Source: Synechococcus sp. 8F6
Lineage (GTDB): Bacteria; Cyanobacteriota; Cyanobacteriia; PCC-6307; Cyanobiaceae
Assembly (NCBI RefSeq): GCF_002252665.1
Contig: NZ_NQKZ01000003.1
Location: forward strand, 1-64,000
Direction: 5' to 3'
Length of the DNA stretch: 64,000 nt
The notes below the pieces were generated by a model. That model was given only the letters and a program-made list of their open reading frames with translations. It was not told the origin of the DNA and did no database searches. This document shows positions 9,464 through 19,807 of this stretch, one piece after another (within the stretch, counting starts at the first letter, position 1; every line of letters begins with the position of its first letter). A program made the position numbers and the translations under genes.

Positions 9464-11788
9464 CTACCCGAGCGGGGCCCCGGTTTCGGCGGCTTCGTCA
9501 CAGGTGTCCTCAACCCGTTCCTGGCTGCGCTTTTCGTCACGGCGGAGCACCAGCACCGACAGGGGCGGCAGGCAGAGATCGAGCGATTGCTCGTAGCCGT
9601 GGATGCCCCACTCGTCGGTGAACTTGCCGCCCAGATTGCCCAGGTTGCTGCCGCCATAACGCTCGGCATCGGTGTTGAACGCCTCCTCGTAGAAGCCCTC
9701 CAGCGGCACCCCCACCCGGTAATGGGAATGGCTCTGGGGGGTGAAGTTGGCCACCACCACGACCCAGCGGCCGGTGGCGCTTTCGCGGCGCATAAAACTG
9801 ATGATCGAGTGCCGGTTGTCGTTGCAATCGATCCACTGGAATCCAAACTCGCTGAAGTCATCGCCCCAGAGTGCACGTTCTGATTTGTAGAAAACGTTGA
9901 GGTCGTCGACGAGGCGCTGCAGGCCCTGGTGGGCATCGTGTTGCAGCAGGTCCCACTGCAGATCACCCCACACGTTCCATTCGGCCCGTTGGCCGAACTC
10001 CATCCCCATGAAGATCGTCTTCTTGCCGGGGTGAGTCCACATGTAAGCCAGCAGGGCACGCACGTTGGCGAACTTCTGCCAGTCATCACCAGGCATTTTG
10101 TGCAGCAGGTTGCTCTTGCCATGCACCACCTCATCGTGGCTGAGGGCGAGCATGAAGTTCTCGGTGAAGGCGTACCAGATCGAGAACGTCACATTGTTCT
10201 GGTGGTACTGGCGGAACCAGGGATCCAGCTCGAAGTAATCGAGCATGTCGTGCATCCAGCCCATGTTCCACTTGAGGTTGAACCCGAGGCCGCCGATGTT
10301 GGTGGGCTGGGTGACCATCGGCCAGGTGGTGGATTCCTCGGCGATCGAGAGGGCTCCTGGGAAGTGCTCGAACAGCACGTGGTTGGCCTGCTGCAGAAAC
10401 TGCACCGCCTCGGTGTTCTCGCGGCCGCCGTGTTCGTTGGGCAGCCATTCGCCGTCGGGACGGAGGTAGTCGCGGTAGAGCATCGAGGCCACCGCATCAA
10501 CGCGGATGCCATCGATGTGGAATTCCTCAAACCAGTAAACAAGGTTCGCCACCAGGAAGTTGCGAACTTCGTTGCGGCTGTAGTTGAAGATCAGCGTGCC
10601 CCATTCCTTGTGCTCGCCGATGCGGGGATCGGCGTGCTCATAGAGGTGGGCGCCATCGAAGAAGGCCAGGCCGTGGGCATCTTTCGGGAAGTGGCCCGGC
10701 ACCCAGTCGAGGATCACGCCGAGGCCCTCGGCATGGCAGCGGTCCACGAAGGTGCGGAACTCATCCGGGGTGCCGAAACGGCTGGTGGGGGCGTACCAGC
10801 CCGTCACCTGGTAGCCCCAGGAGCCATCGAAGGGATGCTCCGAAATGGGCATCAGTTCGATGTGGGTGAAGCCGCGGGCCTTCACATAGGGGATCACCCG
10901 ATCGGCTAGCTCCGGGTAAGTGAGCAGGCGAGCGCCGGGCTTGAGGTCCGCGGCGGGCACGGGTGCGCGCGGAGTGCCGTCGGCTTCGATGTAGGGCGCA
11001 TCAGCGGCGGCATGCATCCAGCTGCCGAGGTGCATCTCGTACACCGACACCGGTTGATCCAGGGGGTTGCGGCTGTCCCGCTCCGCCATCCAGGCGCTGT
11101 CGCTCCACTGGTGACCTGAGGGGGCTTCGATGATCGAGCCGTTGTTGGGCCGCACTTCGTGGCGGAAGCCGTAGGGATCGGCCTTCTGGTAGCAATGGCC
11201 GTTCTGGGCCCGCACTTCGTATTTGTAGATCTCGCCGGGATGGAGCCCTGGGATGAACAACTCCCAGGAGCCCCCAACCCGCGCCTGCATCGGGTGATGG
11301 CGGCCATCCCAGCTGTTGAAATTCCCCAGTACCGCAACGCTGCGGGCATTGGGTGCCCACAGGCAGAACTGCACGCCGCTGACGCCGTTGTGCTCGGTGA
11401 GATGGGCGCCCATCCGGCGCCAGATGTGGTGGTGGTTGCCCTCGGCAAACAGCAGCCGATCGAGCTCGCCCATCCATTCATGGCGGAACGACCAGGGGTC
11501 GTGCTGCACGTGCTCGATGCCACCGCGCAACACCCGCAGCTGATAGCCCGTGCCGGGATCGCGTTCGAGTTGGGCCTCGAAGATCCAGGGATGGTTGGGG
11601 CTGGCCATCGCCAGGGTCTGGCCGTCGAGCAGCAGCTCAACGCGCTCAGCTTCCGGCATCCAGATGCGTACCACCCAGGCGCCGCTGTCGAGCGGCTGGG
11701 GGCCCAGCACGGCGAAGGGATGGTCGTGGCGGCATTCGGCCAGCCGTTCGGCGTCCTGCAACATCCAGTCAAGGCTGAGCAAGGACAT
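9464..11788 (-). CDS. glgB: 1,4-alpha-glucan branching enzyme
   Basis: Makes alpha-1,6 branches in glycogen. The 774-residue size is usual for cyanobacterial enzymes with two N-terminal beta-sandwich modules before the GH13 barrel. Visible GH13 features are the nucleophile in [12 protein letters not shown], the acid/base glutamate in [10 protein letters not shown] and the transition-state stabiliser in [15 protein letters not shown] starch-synthase partner, glgA, lies in this window at 44.2 kb on the opposite strand, so the pathway is split across loci. Confidence 0.97.
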   Translation of the reverse strand: MSLLSLDWMLQDAERLAECRHDHPFAVLGPQPLDSGAWVVRIWMPEAERVELLLDGQTLAMASPNHPWIFEAQLERDPGTGYQLRVLRGGIEHVQHDPWSFRHEWMGELDRLLFAEGNHHHIWRRMGAHLTEHNGVSGVQFCLWAPNARSVAVLGNFNSWDGRHHPMQARVGGSWELFIPGLHPGEIYKYEVRAQNGHCYQKADPYGFRHEVRPNNGSIIEAPSGHQWSDSAWMAERDSRNPLDQPVSVYEMHLGSWMHAAADAPYIEADGTPRAPVPAADLKPGARLLTYPELADRVIPYVKARGFTHIELMPISEHPFDGSWGYQVTGWYAPTSRFGTPDEFRTFVDRCHAEGLGVILDWVPGHFPKDAHGLAFFDGAHLYEHADPRIGEHKEWGTLIFNYSRNEVRNFLVANLVYWFEEFHIDGIRVDAVASMLYRDYLRPDGEWLPNEHGGRENTEAVQFLQQANHVLFEHFPGALSIAEESTTWPMVTQPTNIGGLGFNLKWNMGWMHDMLDYFELDPWFRQYHQNNVTFSIWYAFTENFMLALSHDEVVHGKSNLLHKMPGDDWQKFANVRALLAYMWTHPGKKTIFMGMEFGQRAEWNVWGDLQWDLLQHDAHQGLQRLVDDLNVFYKSERALWGDDFSEFGFQWIDCNDNRHSIISFMRRESATGRWVVVVANFTPQSHSHYRVGVPLEGFYEEAFNTDAERYGGSNLGNLGGKFTDEWGIHGYEQSLDLCLPPLSVLVLRRDEKRSQERVEDTCDEAAETGAPLG

Positions 11789-11830
11789 GTACCAACGACG
11801 TTCTGGCCGCGAGCTTAGGCGGCTTTTTCT

Positions 11831-12634
11831 TTAGCGAACCGGCTTTGGGGCGATTGGGTCGTTGGGGAAATCGACGTTGATGATCTCGTTGTTGCTGTTG
11901 AGGATCACAAACAGGGAATCGCTCAGCCGGTTGAATTTGGTGTGGACCAACACCAACCGTTGGTCGCTGCTGCTGTCGGCTTCCACGGCCTTGAGGATGC
12001 GCACGAAGGACCCGGTCTGCCGCTCCAGTTCCTGCCAGCGCAGCTGCAGCCGCTCAGCTGGGATTTCCGCCTGCATCGGCAGGCTCAGGAAGCTGCGGGC
12101 GGTGATGAAGTGCCCCTGGCTGAGGGCGGTAACGAAGTCTCGCGCCACGAGGCTGGCGGCCTCGTCGGTGAGGTCGATGTGATAGCCGGTGAGCTGGCCC
12201 GCATCGTTGAGCACCATGAAGAGATCCTGTTGGCCCTTGCTGGTGATCAGGCTGGCCTCCACCGTGGTGCTGCGCAGGCCGCTGCGCACGCTGAGCAGCG
12301 TCCAGCGCCGCAATTTGGGTTGGGTGCGCATGGTGGCGGCCACCATCGACGGGCTGCTCACCGCCTTGAGCTCGTCGGAGAACTGGCTGTAGCGCAGGTT
12401 GGCGTCGCCGCTCCTCACCGCTTCAAGGATGCGGTTGGCGGCAGCTCGGGCCTGCTCGACGCTGAGGGCTGGCAGGGTTGCGCTGCTGCTCTGGGGTTGA
12501 GCCTGCGCCTGAGCCCGCGCTGCTGATCCCGGGGTTCCGGGCATCGCGGACAAGCCGATGCTGAGGCCGGTGGCGAGGGCCAGCAGCCCTAGGGCAACGG
12601 GTTGGGGGGCGGAGCGCAGGCGGCGCATCAGCAT
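11831..12634 (-). CDS. Exported DUF3887-type protein
   Basis: 267 residues. A basic start (MLMRRLRS) and hydrophobic segment LGLLALATGLSIGL are followed by an Ala/Gln-rich linker, so the protein is probably secreted or anchored in the periplasm. Two related alpha/beta segments follow. The first begins near ARAAANRILEAVRSGDANLRYSQFSDELKA and the second near ARDFVTALSQGHFITARSFLSLPMQ. This is the tandem DUF3887 pattern of small sensory or ligand-binding folds. ATG 12628 is an equally plausible start. It lies between glgB and a CocE-type hydrolase on the same strand. Function is unknown. Confidence 0.75.
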   Translation of the reverse strand: MLMRRLRSAPQPVALGLLALATGLSIGLSAMPGTPGSAARAQAQAQPQSSSATLPALSVEQARAAANRILEAVRSGDANLRYSQFSDELKAVSSPSMVAATMRTQPKLRRWTLLSVRSGLRSTTVEASLITSKGQQDLFMVLNDAGQLTGYHIDLTDEAASLVARDFVTALSQGHFITARSFLSLPMQAEIPAERLQLRWQELERQTGSFVRILKAVEADSSSDQRLVLVHTKFNRLSDSLFVILNSNNEIINVDFPNDPIAPKPVR

Positions 12635-12655
12635 TGGAGCGGCTAGAGGGTTGGC

Positions 12656-14233
12656 TCAGTTTGCCCCAACTTCTGCGTCCAGTAGAGGCAGCAGCCGCAA
12701 TTGGGCTCCTGCCAGATCCAGCCCCAGGCTGATCACCCGATGCCGGGGGCCACTTGGCCCTTGCGGCAGGCTGCTATCGCCCGGATTCACGGCGATCTGG
12801 GGCCAGGCTGAGCCCGCCAGCGACAGTCGTAACCGATGCCCCTTCTCGAGGTGGGCAACGAGCGGCTGCAGCTCCAGTTGAAGCGCGGCGCTGCTGCCCT
12901 GTTGCTGTTGAAACCGGCCCACACCGGTGCAGAGCTGGTGCACGCCGCTGCCGTCGCGGTCCAGCACCGACAGGGCGGCGCAGAGATCAAAGCTGGGTTG
13001 GTCGGCTTCCACGCGGAGCCGCAGCTGGGGCCGTCCTTCCAGGTTGAGCGGCTCGGCTAGCGGGGCGCTGGTGAAGCAGACCACATCGCCGCGGCGGTCA
13101 AGGTCGCTGCGCTCACAGGGCCCGGCGTCGAGCCCAAGGTGGCCGCCGCGACCGGGAACGGGCCGCCAGGGGTCGTGCACCACGGTGACACTGCCGCTGC
13201 CGGATTGCCCCAGCATCAGCTCGCCCTCTGTGGCATCAATGGCGGCCAACCCGCCGCTGCGCAGGCCCCAGCTGGGCTGCTCCGCTAGGGCGGCGGGCGC
13301 CTGCCACTGGCGGCTGCGGATGTCCTGCAGCAGCACCGGCGCCCCGAGCTCCGCTGCGGCGTTCTGATGTTGCAGGTGGTGCTGAAAAAACGCCAGCTGC
13401 AGCCGGTCCATCCCTCCATCCCAATCCAGGTGGGTCCAGGCGCCAATCCGCAGCCAGGGCGTGGCCCCGGCTGCCTTGCAGCGGCGCCAGAGCTCCAGAA
13501 TTCCGCGCAGGTGGGGGTCATGCCAGCCGCCGATCAGCAGCATGGGGCGGGCGAGCAGGGCGTCGGGCGGTTGATGCAGCACGGCTTGGCCTTCGGGGGC
13601 GGCGGGCTGTTGCAGCCAGCGGTAGGCCATTCCCTCGGGATCGTGGCGGGCGAGCAGCTCCAGCCCGTCGTGCAGAAAGGACCCGCTGGTGAGGCTGGCG
13701 CGGATGGCCTGCCATCCGGCCCCATCGCCCTGCCTCTGGCAGCGCTGTGCCGCCAGTTGCAAGCCCCAGCCCAGCCCGAGGGCCCACCAGTGGGCGCCCC
13801 CTTCGCTGGCCCAGTCGCGCTGCTCATCCAGGCCGGCCATGGCCGGAGCCAGGCAGTCGGGGATGGCCGTGGGATCGTCGCTGAGCAGCTGGGTCAGCCC
13901 CTGATAGGAGAAGCCGTAACAGCCCAGCCGACCGTTGCTGCCCTCGAGTTGGCGGGCCCAGCGGACGGTGTCGGTGCCATCGGCGGCCTCCTGCGCAAAA
14001 CCCAGGAACTCCCCTTCGGATGCGCCCCGGCCCCGCACGTCCTGCACCACCACCAGGAAGCCGTGGGCGGCGTACCAGCTGGGATGGGCGTAGGTGACGG
14101 TGGAGGCGATCGCCCGGCCGTAGGGCTGGCGCATCAACAGCACCGGCCAGGGGCCGTCTGCTTCCGGATACCAGAGGCGGCTGACGAGCCGGATGCCGTC
14201 CCGGCAGGCCATGTCCGCGTCCCGCCAGCGCAC
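12656..14233 (-). CDS. CocE/NonD family alpha/beta hydrolase
   Basis: 525-residue serine hydrolase of the cocaine-esterase / X-Pro dipeptidyl-peptidase-like class (Peptidase S15 plus a C-terminal jelly-roll). The nucleophile is S109 in GCYGFSYQG. D239 (GGWHDPHL) and H268 (GAWTHLDW) complete a plausible triad. The first half is the hydrolase domain, and residues from about 330 form the beta-rich C-terminal domain. Such enzymes cleave esters or amides, but the physiological substrate here is unknown. The start is GTG 14233, directly abutting the stop of the preceding gene, with ATG 14212 as an alternative. It has no signal peptide. Confidence 0.88.
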   Translation of the reverse strand: MRWRDADMACRDGIRLVSRLWYPEADGPWPVLLMRQPYGRAIASTVTYAHPSWYAAHGFLVVVQDVRGRGASEGEFLGFAQEAADGTDTVRWARQLEGSNGRLGCYGFSYQGLTQLLSDDPTAIPDCLAPAMAGLDEQRDWASEGGAHWWALGLGWGLQLAAQRCQRQGDGAGWQAIRASLTSGSFLHDGLELLARHDPEGMAYRWLQQPAAPEGQAVLHQPPDALLARPMLLIGGWHDPHLRGILELWRRCKAAGATPWLRIGAWTHLDWDGGMDRLQLAFFQHHLQHQNAAAELGAPVLLQDIRSRQWQAPAALAEQPSWGLRSGGLAAIDATEGELMLGQSGSGSVTVVHDPWRPVPGRGGHLGLDAGPCERSDLDRRGDVVCFTSAPLAEPLNLEGRPQLRLRVEADQPSFDLCAALSVLDRDGSGVHQLCTGVGRFQQQQGSSAALQLELQPLVAHLEKGHRLRLSLAGSAWPQIAVNPGDSSLPQGPSGPRHRVISLGLDLAGAQLRLLPLLDAEVGAN

Positions 14234-14560
14234 TCAGTGCACGTCTGGGCAGTAGAGCCCGATCACGTAGGTGGTGAGCACCTCGGCATCCATGGGGCTG
14301 AGATTTTCCTGGCGGGCGATCTGGGCAACCGCGGCGGGCGAGGTGGCGGCCAGACCCTGGGCATTGAAGCTGCGCAGTTGGCCGCACAGCGCCTTGGCAC
14401 GGGCAGGATTTTGCTTGACCGATTCCAGCAGGGCCGATTGGGCTTGCACGGCGCTTGGCACCGCAACGAGACCCGAAAGCAGGCCCAGCAGCACAGACGC
14501 CAGGCTCGGTGAAAGCCTTTGGCGGAGCCTGAACAGAAGGAAATCGCGGGTGGTCACCAT
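14234..14560 (-). CDS. Small exported hypothetical protein
   Basis: ATG 14560 gives 108 residues, and upstream frame to 14602 is open but less likely. The N-terminus has basic residues (TTRDFLLFRLRQR), a hydrophobic stretch (ASVLLGLLSGLVAV) and a VQAQ cleavage-like end. The mature part is short and helical (KQNPARAKALCGQLRSFNAQ) and ends CPDVH. Its two cysteines could form a disulfide. The stop codon abuts the GTG of the CocE-type hydrolase with no gap, implying co-translation. No family could be named. Confidence 0.7.
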   Translation of the reverse strand: MVTTRDFLLFRLRQRLSPSLASVLLGLLSGLVAVPSAVQAQSALLESVKQNPARAKALCGQLRSFNAQGLAATSPAAVAQIARQENLSPMDAEVLTTYVIGLYCPDVH

Positions 14561-14622
14561 GGCAGAGACCCCTAGTACATCTATTTCAGCGACTTGGCGC
14601 ACCGGGTGGCGGGCCGCCTGGA

Positions 14623-15006
14623 TCAGTTTGTTGGGCGGCGTCGGGCCCGCTGGATCCAGCTCTGCAGGGTGACCAGATCGACCATTGGGGCTGCCATGCC
14701 GGTCAAGCTGCGTTGCAGCCGCCCCATCTGCACCAGCAGCCTGTGTGGATCTGCCTCCGCCAGCCCGGCCCGGTTGGCGATGCCGGCGTAAAGCAGCAAG
14801 GCGGCCTCGGGCGGCTCCACCCCCACCTCCACCACCAGCCGGGCCTGGCCCCGCAGCTTGGTCAGGCGAGCTTCACTGGCTCCGCCGCTACGGCCCAGGC
14901 GGCGCAGGTCGGCATCCAGCAGGCCCGCCAGCTGCTCCCAGCTCACGATCCCAGCGGCCTCCAGCTGGCGCTGCTCCCTCTGGAAATGGGCTGGAAGTTG
15001 CCACAT
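14623..15006 (-). CDS. DUF4332 / helix-hairpin-helix domain protein
   Basis: 127 residues, soluble. The helical segments around GIVSWEQLAGLLDADLRRLG and SEARLTKLRGQARLV fit DUF4332, which resembles tandem helix-hairpin-helix units. In other proteins that fold binds DNA or mediates protein contacts. The gene starts 2 bp after the ycf51 stop on the same strand, so the two are probably co-transcribed. A specific role is not known. Confidence 0.75.
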   Translation of the reverse strand: MWQLPAHFQREQRQLEAAGIVSWEQLAGLLDADLRRLGRSGGASEARLTKLRGQARLVVEVGVEPPEAALLLYAGIANRAGLAEADPHRLLVQMGRLQRSLTGMAAPMVDLVTLQSWIQRARRRPTN

Positions 15007-15008
15007 CG

Positions 15009-15476
15009 TCAGGGGAGCAGCTCAACCGTGCCGTCAGTCAAGTTGCGGGTGGCTTCGGCCAGCACCGCCGGTTTGCTGAGTCCTGGCGCAACCGTCTCAA
15101 TCCGCCGCAGGCGCACGTGCACGAGCCCATCGGCGCTGCTGCGGCCACTGCCGCGCAGGTTCTGAGCCACTTGTTGCACGGTGGGCGCTTCCGCTTCCGA
15201 GGGAAGGTCGGCCGGGGCCGCTGCAATCACCAGATCGCTGCCGTTGTCAAACACCACCGGCACGCTCACCGCTCCCTCCAGCTGCACCCGCGGCGTGTAG
15301 CTGATCGCGAAGGCCAGGCAGGACACCGCCAGCAGGGCTGTGAAGCTGGTGACTCCCACCAGGCGGAAGCGAATCCCCCAACGGCTCAGGTAGCCCACCA
15401 CCGTGGCCAGAGCCAGCACGCCGCTGGCGGCCCCCAGCCATTGGCCCGCTGTGAACAGGATCGGATCCGCGGCCAT
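15009..15476 (-). CDS. ycf51: Ycf51 family membrane protein
   Basis: ATG 15476 (MAADPILFTAGQWLG) gives 155 residues, the usual size for this cyanobacterial/plastid family. The N-terminal half has two membrane helices (WLGAASGVLALATVVGYL and SFTALLAVSCLAFAISY) flanking the conserved WGIRFRLVGV. The C-terminal half is a soluble alpha/beta region. Function is not established. It is divergent from tamB with about 65 bp between the starts. The longer frame to 15590 would overlap tamB head-on and is not favoured. Confidence 0.88.
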   Translation of the reverse strand: MAADPILFTAGQWLGAASGVLALATVVGYLSRWGIRFRLVGVTSFTALLAVSCLAFAISYTPRVQLEGAVSVPVVFDNGSDLVIAAAPADLPSEAEAPTVQQVAQNLRGSGRSSADGLVHVRLRRIETVAPGLSKPAVLAEATRNLTDGTVELLP

Positions 15477-15541
15477 GGGGCTGGAAGGTTGGTTCTGGGC
15501 CTTTATATTGCGCCCGACGCTGGCAGTGGCAGCCCACGGGG

Positions 15542-18500
15542 ATGGCGGTGTTGCCAGAGCAGGAGCCCGGTCCGAGCACTCCACCTCCAATCCGGTCGCC
15601 CCGCTCTGATCGGGCCCGGGTGTGGGTGGCTCTGGCGGTGCTGGGTGGAGGTTGCGGGTTGGTGGTGTGGGGCGGCGACCTCGCTCTGCGACGCCTTTAC
15701 GGGCACTGGAAGCCCCGGCTGGAGCGGCCGTTGACCGAGCTTCTGGGCCATCCGGTCGCCCTCGGGCCCTATCAGGGCCTGGGCTGGGGTGGCCTGCGCT
15801 TGGGTCCCAGCCGGGTCGGGCCAGGGCCGAGCGACGCCTCCAGCCTTGCCGTTGGCTCGATGGCGGTCAGCGTGGATCCGCTCGCCAGCCTGCGCCAGCG
15901 CCTGCCTGTGCTGCAGGTGACGTTGGCTGGGGTGCGGGCAGATTTGCGCCGCAACGCCAAAGGGCAGTTCTGGGTGCCGGGCCGCCTCGCTGCTGGAGCC
16001 CAGCCGCCCCGGTTGGACCTGCGGCTGCGGCTGTCTGATCCGGCCCTGGTCAGCTTGACCCCTCCGGGCCAGACCTTCCTCCTGTCCGGGCGCCTCGCGC
16101 TGCTCACCCACCGCCACCAGCTCCATGTCAACGCTCGGCTCCGGCCTGGGCAGGGGGCCGGCCTGGTGACCTTGGACGGGCAGGGCGATTGGAAGGCGGG
16201 TCAATGGCAGGGGCAGCTGCGCAGCGAGGCCTTTCCGCTGCATCCGCTGCAGTCGCTTTTACCCCTGCCAGGCCAGCTCGCTGGACAGCTCGATGGCACG
16301 GTTGCGTTGGCTTGGGATGGGCGCCTGCCGGCCTGCCGCGGTGGGCTGACGCTGGGTCAGGTGCAGTGGCGCCCCGCCCAGGGGGGTGGCCGCCTGGAGT
16401 TGCCCTCCTTGCCGCTGCGCTGCCGGGGCCAGGTGCTGGAGCTGGCCAGCTCACGCTGGCGCTGGGCCCAACCGGGCACCCGTGGACTGGACGGCACGGT
16501 GCAATGGGCGGCCCTGTGGGATGGCGCCCAGCTGCAGCTGCGCCAACTGGAGCTGCGCCGTGGTGGGTCCTGGCTGCGGGCCCGTGGCCGCCTGGGCCAG
16601 CGCCTCGATCTGACCGGGCAATGGCGTTTGCGTCCACGGGACCTCCCCGTGCAACCCGGCAGCCCCCCCTGGCTGCTCGACCAAGTGGTGAGCGGCACCC
16701 TCACGGCCCGGGGGCCTTGGCGATTGCCCCAGCTCCAAGCGGTGCTGGGCCAGGCCAGCAACCCCCTGTTGGGGCGTTGGGAGGCCGCCCTCGATTGGCG
16801 CGACCAGCGGCTGGTGCTGCAACGTTTCACCAGCCCCCAACTCACGGCCCGCGGCGCCCTGCCCCTGGCGCTGCGGGCCGGCCAGGGCCTCGTGCCAGGG
16901 CTGCTGGACCTCAGCCTGGAGTTGCAGCGCTACCCCTTGTCGCGTCTCAATCTGTTGGTGGGCACCCAGCTGCAGGGGGTGCTGCAGGCCTCCGGCCGAG
17001 TGCGGGGTCCGCTGTCGGCCCTTACCCCCGATCTCGACCTCCGCATCGACCAACCCGGGGCCGGGCCGATCAGTTTGCGGGAAAGCTGGCAGGGCCAGTG
17101 GTTTGGTGATTCCGCAGGTGGTGGGCGCCTGCGGATGGAGGCCCTGGCACCGGCTCCGGTGGGGCTGTTGGAGGCCCGCTTCGATCCCAGCTGGGTGCCT
17201 GATCAAGTGCGCCTAGAGCGCGACTCCGGAGCTCTGGCCTTGACCGGTCGGCCCCGGGGCTATCGCTGGCAGGCGACCCGGCTCCCCCTTGATGGCTTGC
17301 AATTGGCCCTTGGCCCGCAGGCGCGCCGCCAACCGCTGCAGGGTCGACTCAGTGGCCAGGGGCTGCTCGAGCTCCAACCGTTGGCCTTCAGCGGCACGGC
17401 CGAGTTGGATCGTCCGGTGTTCCTCGGCATCTGGGGCCAGTCGGCCCAGGCCGATTTTCGCTATGCCGATCGCCGCTACCAGGCCAAGGGCAGCCTGTCC
17501 CCCTTGGGGGGCGGTGCCCTGGCAGTCGATTGGAGTGGTGTGTGGAACGGGGCTTTCCGCTCGCGCCTTGAGGCCCGTCAGCTGCCGGTGCGGTTTCTGC
17601 AGCAACTGATGGGTGCCTGGCCCCAGTGGCGCGGCGCGGCAGAACCGATCGTGGGGCGGGCCAGCGACATCGGTACGTTGCTGATCGACACCTTTGGCGG
17701 CAGTGTTCAGGACCAGCTGATCGCCCTGGACGCGGCCCGGGCCCGGTTGCTGGCAGACCGGACTGAGCAGACCAGCCGCCTATCGCTGCGCGAGCGCCTG
17801 GCGCAGCTCGGTGGCAGCGTTAATGCCGACCTTCGCCTGGCGGGCCCCACCCTGCTTCAGGCCAATGCCGACCTGGAGGCCCGGGCCCAGCTCTGGTTGC
17901 CGGAGCAGGATCAGGACAGGGCCCTCACCCAGGTGCCGGTGCTGGTGCGCTTCCAGGGGCCCCTGCGCAACGGCTCTGGCGACTTCAACCTGGCCGACCT
18001 GCCCCTGGAGCTACTGGCGCTGTTGACCCCCGTGCCAGCTGGACTGCGGGGCACGTTGTCGGCGCGTGGGCGCTACCGCCTCGGGGCTGGCGAGCCGGAA
18101 CTCACCCTCAACCTCGCCTTGAATGAAGCCAAGTTGCAGCAGACCTCCCTGGCCCTCGAGCGGGGACTGATCCAGTTACAGGGCGGAAATCTCCTGCTCG
18201 ACCTCTCCCTGCGGGCCGACGGTGTTTCCAGCAGTGTCGATCTGGCGGGGGTCGTGCCGCTGGACTCCCAGCAGGAGGGGCTGGAGCTGCGCCTGGCCAG
18301 CCGGGACGATGGTCTGCGCTTCCTTAGCAACCTGGCCCAACCAGCCCTGGAGTGGAACAAGGGCAGCGGCGACCTGCAGCTCCTGGTGCGCGGCAGCATC
18401 GCCAATCCGATCGCCAACGGCTTTTTGCGTTTCCGTGGTGGCGAGCTGGAGTTCATTGGCCAGCGGGTGCGCGATGTCGAAGCGACCGTGCTGTTCGACT

Positions 18501-19807
18501 TTGAACAGCTGTTGCTCCAGGAGTTCAACGCCAAGGTGGGCGAGAAGGGATCTGTTACGGGGAAGGGATCTCTCGGCCTGCTGCAGCCCGCCCGCAGCGC
18601 CGATGGCCAGGTCGCCCAACTGGCGGTGGAGATCAAGGCGGTGCCCTTTGCCTTGCCCCGAATCAAGGCCGTCGCCGATGGTCAGCTGCTCATCGGGGGC
18701 AGTATTCCCGCCCTCAATATCGGCGGTGCCTTGGCCATAGCCAGGGGCACGGTGAATGTCCAACCGGGTCGCTTGGCCAGCGAGGAAGGGCCGGTGGTGA
18801 CCGCGGCCACACCGTCGGAAATGCTGGATGCTCGCTGGGATTATCAGCAACCCCTCGTGTTGCTCGGTCCGGAAGTGGAGAGCAACGCCAGTGAGGCGCT
18901 GCGGGCCGCCGTGCCCAATATCCGGGCCGTTGGCTTCGACGATCTGCGTCTCAGCCTGGGCCCCGATCTCAACGTGGGGGTCCCCAACCTCGCCAGCTTC
19001 GGCACCAGTGGCCTGTTGAGGCTCAACGGACGCCTCGATCCGAGCCTGCAGCTCCAGGGGGTGGTGCGGCTCTTGCGGGGTCGCCTCAACCTATTCACAA
19101 CCACCTTCAGCCTCGATTCCGATTCCCCCAACGTGGCGGTGTTCACGCCGTCGATGGGCCTCATCCCATACCTCGACATCTCCCTGCGCACGCGGGTGTC
19201 CGACAGCCTGCCGATCACCAGCGGGCTGGGCCCGGCTGGCAGCCAGTCGCTCCAGGATCTTCAGGCTTCCGGTGCCACCAATTCCCTCGACCAGCTCAAC
19301 CTGGTGCGGGTCTTCCTCAGTGTGAGCGGTCCGGCGGATCGCCTCGCCGATGATCTGGTGCTGCGCAGTTCGCCGCCCCTTTCTCAAGACCGGTTGCTGG
19401 CCCTGATCGGTGGCAACACCTTGGCCGGACTGGCTGGTGCTGGCGGTGCCAGCGTTTTGGCTACGGCCCTGGGCCAGACCCTGCTCTCGCCCCTGCTCGG
19501 CACCCTCAGTGATGCCTTTGGTCAAAGGCTCAGTTTTGCCCTCTATCCCACCTATGTGAATCAGGTGGTGAACAGCTCCACCGAGCTCCGCTCAGGCCGG
19601 GTTCCCCCCCAGCTGGTGCTTGGGGCTGAGATCGGCCTCGACATCTCGGAACGCTTCAATGCTTCTGTGCTGGCCGCCCCCAACCGCTCCGATGTGCCCC
19701 CCCAGCTGAACCTCAATCTCAAGGCCTCCGAGTTGCTCAACCTGCAGGGTTCGATTGACGCCCAGGGTGCCTGGCAGACCCAGTTGCAGGTGTTCTTCCG
19801 CTTCTGA
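15542..19807 (+). CDS. tamB: TamB / DUF490-type inner-membrane-to-outer-membrane bridge protein
   Basis: 1421 residues. One N-terminal membrane anchor (VWVALAVLGGGCGLVVWG) is followed by a very long repetitive beta-rich region (alternating LxLxG and leucine/glutamine-rich strands) and a C-terminal DUF490 domain ending FFRF. AsmA-like/TamB proteins form a hydrophobic groove across the periplasm. They are implicated in phospholipid transport and, with BamA-family proteins, in outer-membrane biogenesis. The terminal aromatic residue is typical of outer-membrane targeting. It is the first gene of a run with ROK kinase, proA and folB. Its TGA shares one base with the next ATG. Confidence 0.9.
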   Translation: MAVLPEQEPGPSTPPPIRSPRSDRARVWVALAVLGGGCGLVVWGGDLALRRLYGHWKPRLERPLTELLGHPVALGPYQGLGWGGLRLGPSRVGPGPSDASSLAVGSMAVSVDPLASLRQRLPVLQVTLAGVRADLRRNAKGQFWVPGRLAAGAQPPRLDLRLRLSDPALVSLTPPGQTFLLSGRLALLTHRHQLHVNARLRPGQGAGLVTLDGQGDWKAGQWQGQLRSEAFPLHPLQSLLPLPGQLAGQLDGTVALAWDGRLPACRGGLTLGQVQWRPAQGGGRLELPSLPLRCRGQVLELASSRWRWAQPGTRGLDGTVQWAALWDGAQLQLRQLELRRGGSWLRARGRLGQRLDLTGQWRLRPRDLPVQPGSPPWLLDQVVSGTLTARGPWRLPQLQAVLGQASNPLLGRWEAALDWRDQRLVLQRFTSPQLTARGALPLALRAGQGLVPGLLDLSLELQRYPLSRLNLLVGTQLQGVLQASGRVRGPLSALTPDLDLRIDQPGAGPISLRESWQGQWFGDSAGGGRLRMEALAPAPVGLLEARFDPSWVPDQVRLERDSGALALTGRPRGYRWQATRLPLDGLQLALGPQARRQPLQGRLSGQGLLELQPLAFSGTAELDRPVFLGIWGQSAQADFRYADRRYQAKGSLSPLGGGALAVDWSGVWNGAFRSRLEARQLPVRFLQQLMGAWPQWRGAAEPIVGRASDIGTLLIDTFGGSVQDQLIALDAARARLLADRTEQTSRLSLRERLAQLGGSVNADLRLAGPTLLQANADLEARAQLWLPEQDQDRALTQVPVLVRFQGPLRNGSGDFNLADLPLELLALLTPVPAGLRGTLSARGRYRLGAGEPELTLNLALNEAKLQQTSLALERGLIQLQGGNLLLDLSLRADGVSSSVDLAGVVPLDSQQEGLELRLASRDDGLRFLSNLAQPALEWNKGSGDLQLLVRGSIANPIANGFLRFRGGELEFIGQRVRDVEATVLFDFEQLLLQEFNAKVGEKGSVTGKGSLGLLQPARSADGQVAQLAVEIKAVPFALPRIKAVADGQLLIGGSIPALNIGGALAIARGTVNVQPGRLASEEGPVVTAATPSEMLDARWDYQQPLVLLGPEVESNASEALRAAVPNIRAVGFDDLRLSLGPDLNVGVPNLASFGTSGLLRLNGRLDPSLQLQGVVRLLRGRLNLFTTTFSLDSDSPNVAVFTPSMGLIPYLDISLRTRVSDSLPITSGLGPAGSQSLQDLQASGATNSLDQLNLVRVFLSVSGPADRLADDLVLRSSPPLSQDRLLALIGGNTLAGLAGAGGASVLATALGQTLLSPLLGTLSDAFGQRLSFALYPTYVNQVVNSSTELRSGRVPPQLVLGAEIGLDISERFNASVLAAPNRSDVPPQLNLNLKASELLNLQGSIDAQGAWQTQLQVFFRF

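Noticed and set aside
15477-15590. Extension of ycf51 to the upstream start at 15590
   Set aside because: It would overlap tamB head-on, has no family match, and ATG 15476 gives the normal Ycf51 length.
18073-18850. Minus-strand frames opposite tamB rich in Arg/Ser
   Set aside because: Arg/Ser/Pro-rich composition is the usual artefact of the antisense frame of a GC-rich gene.
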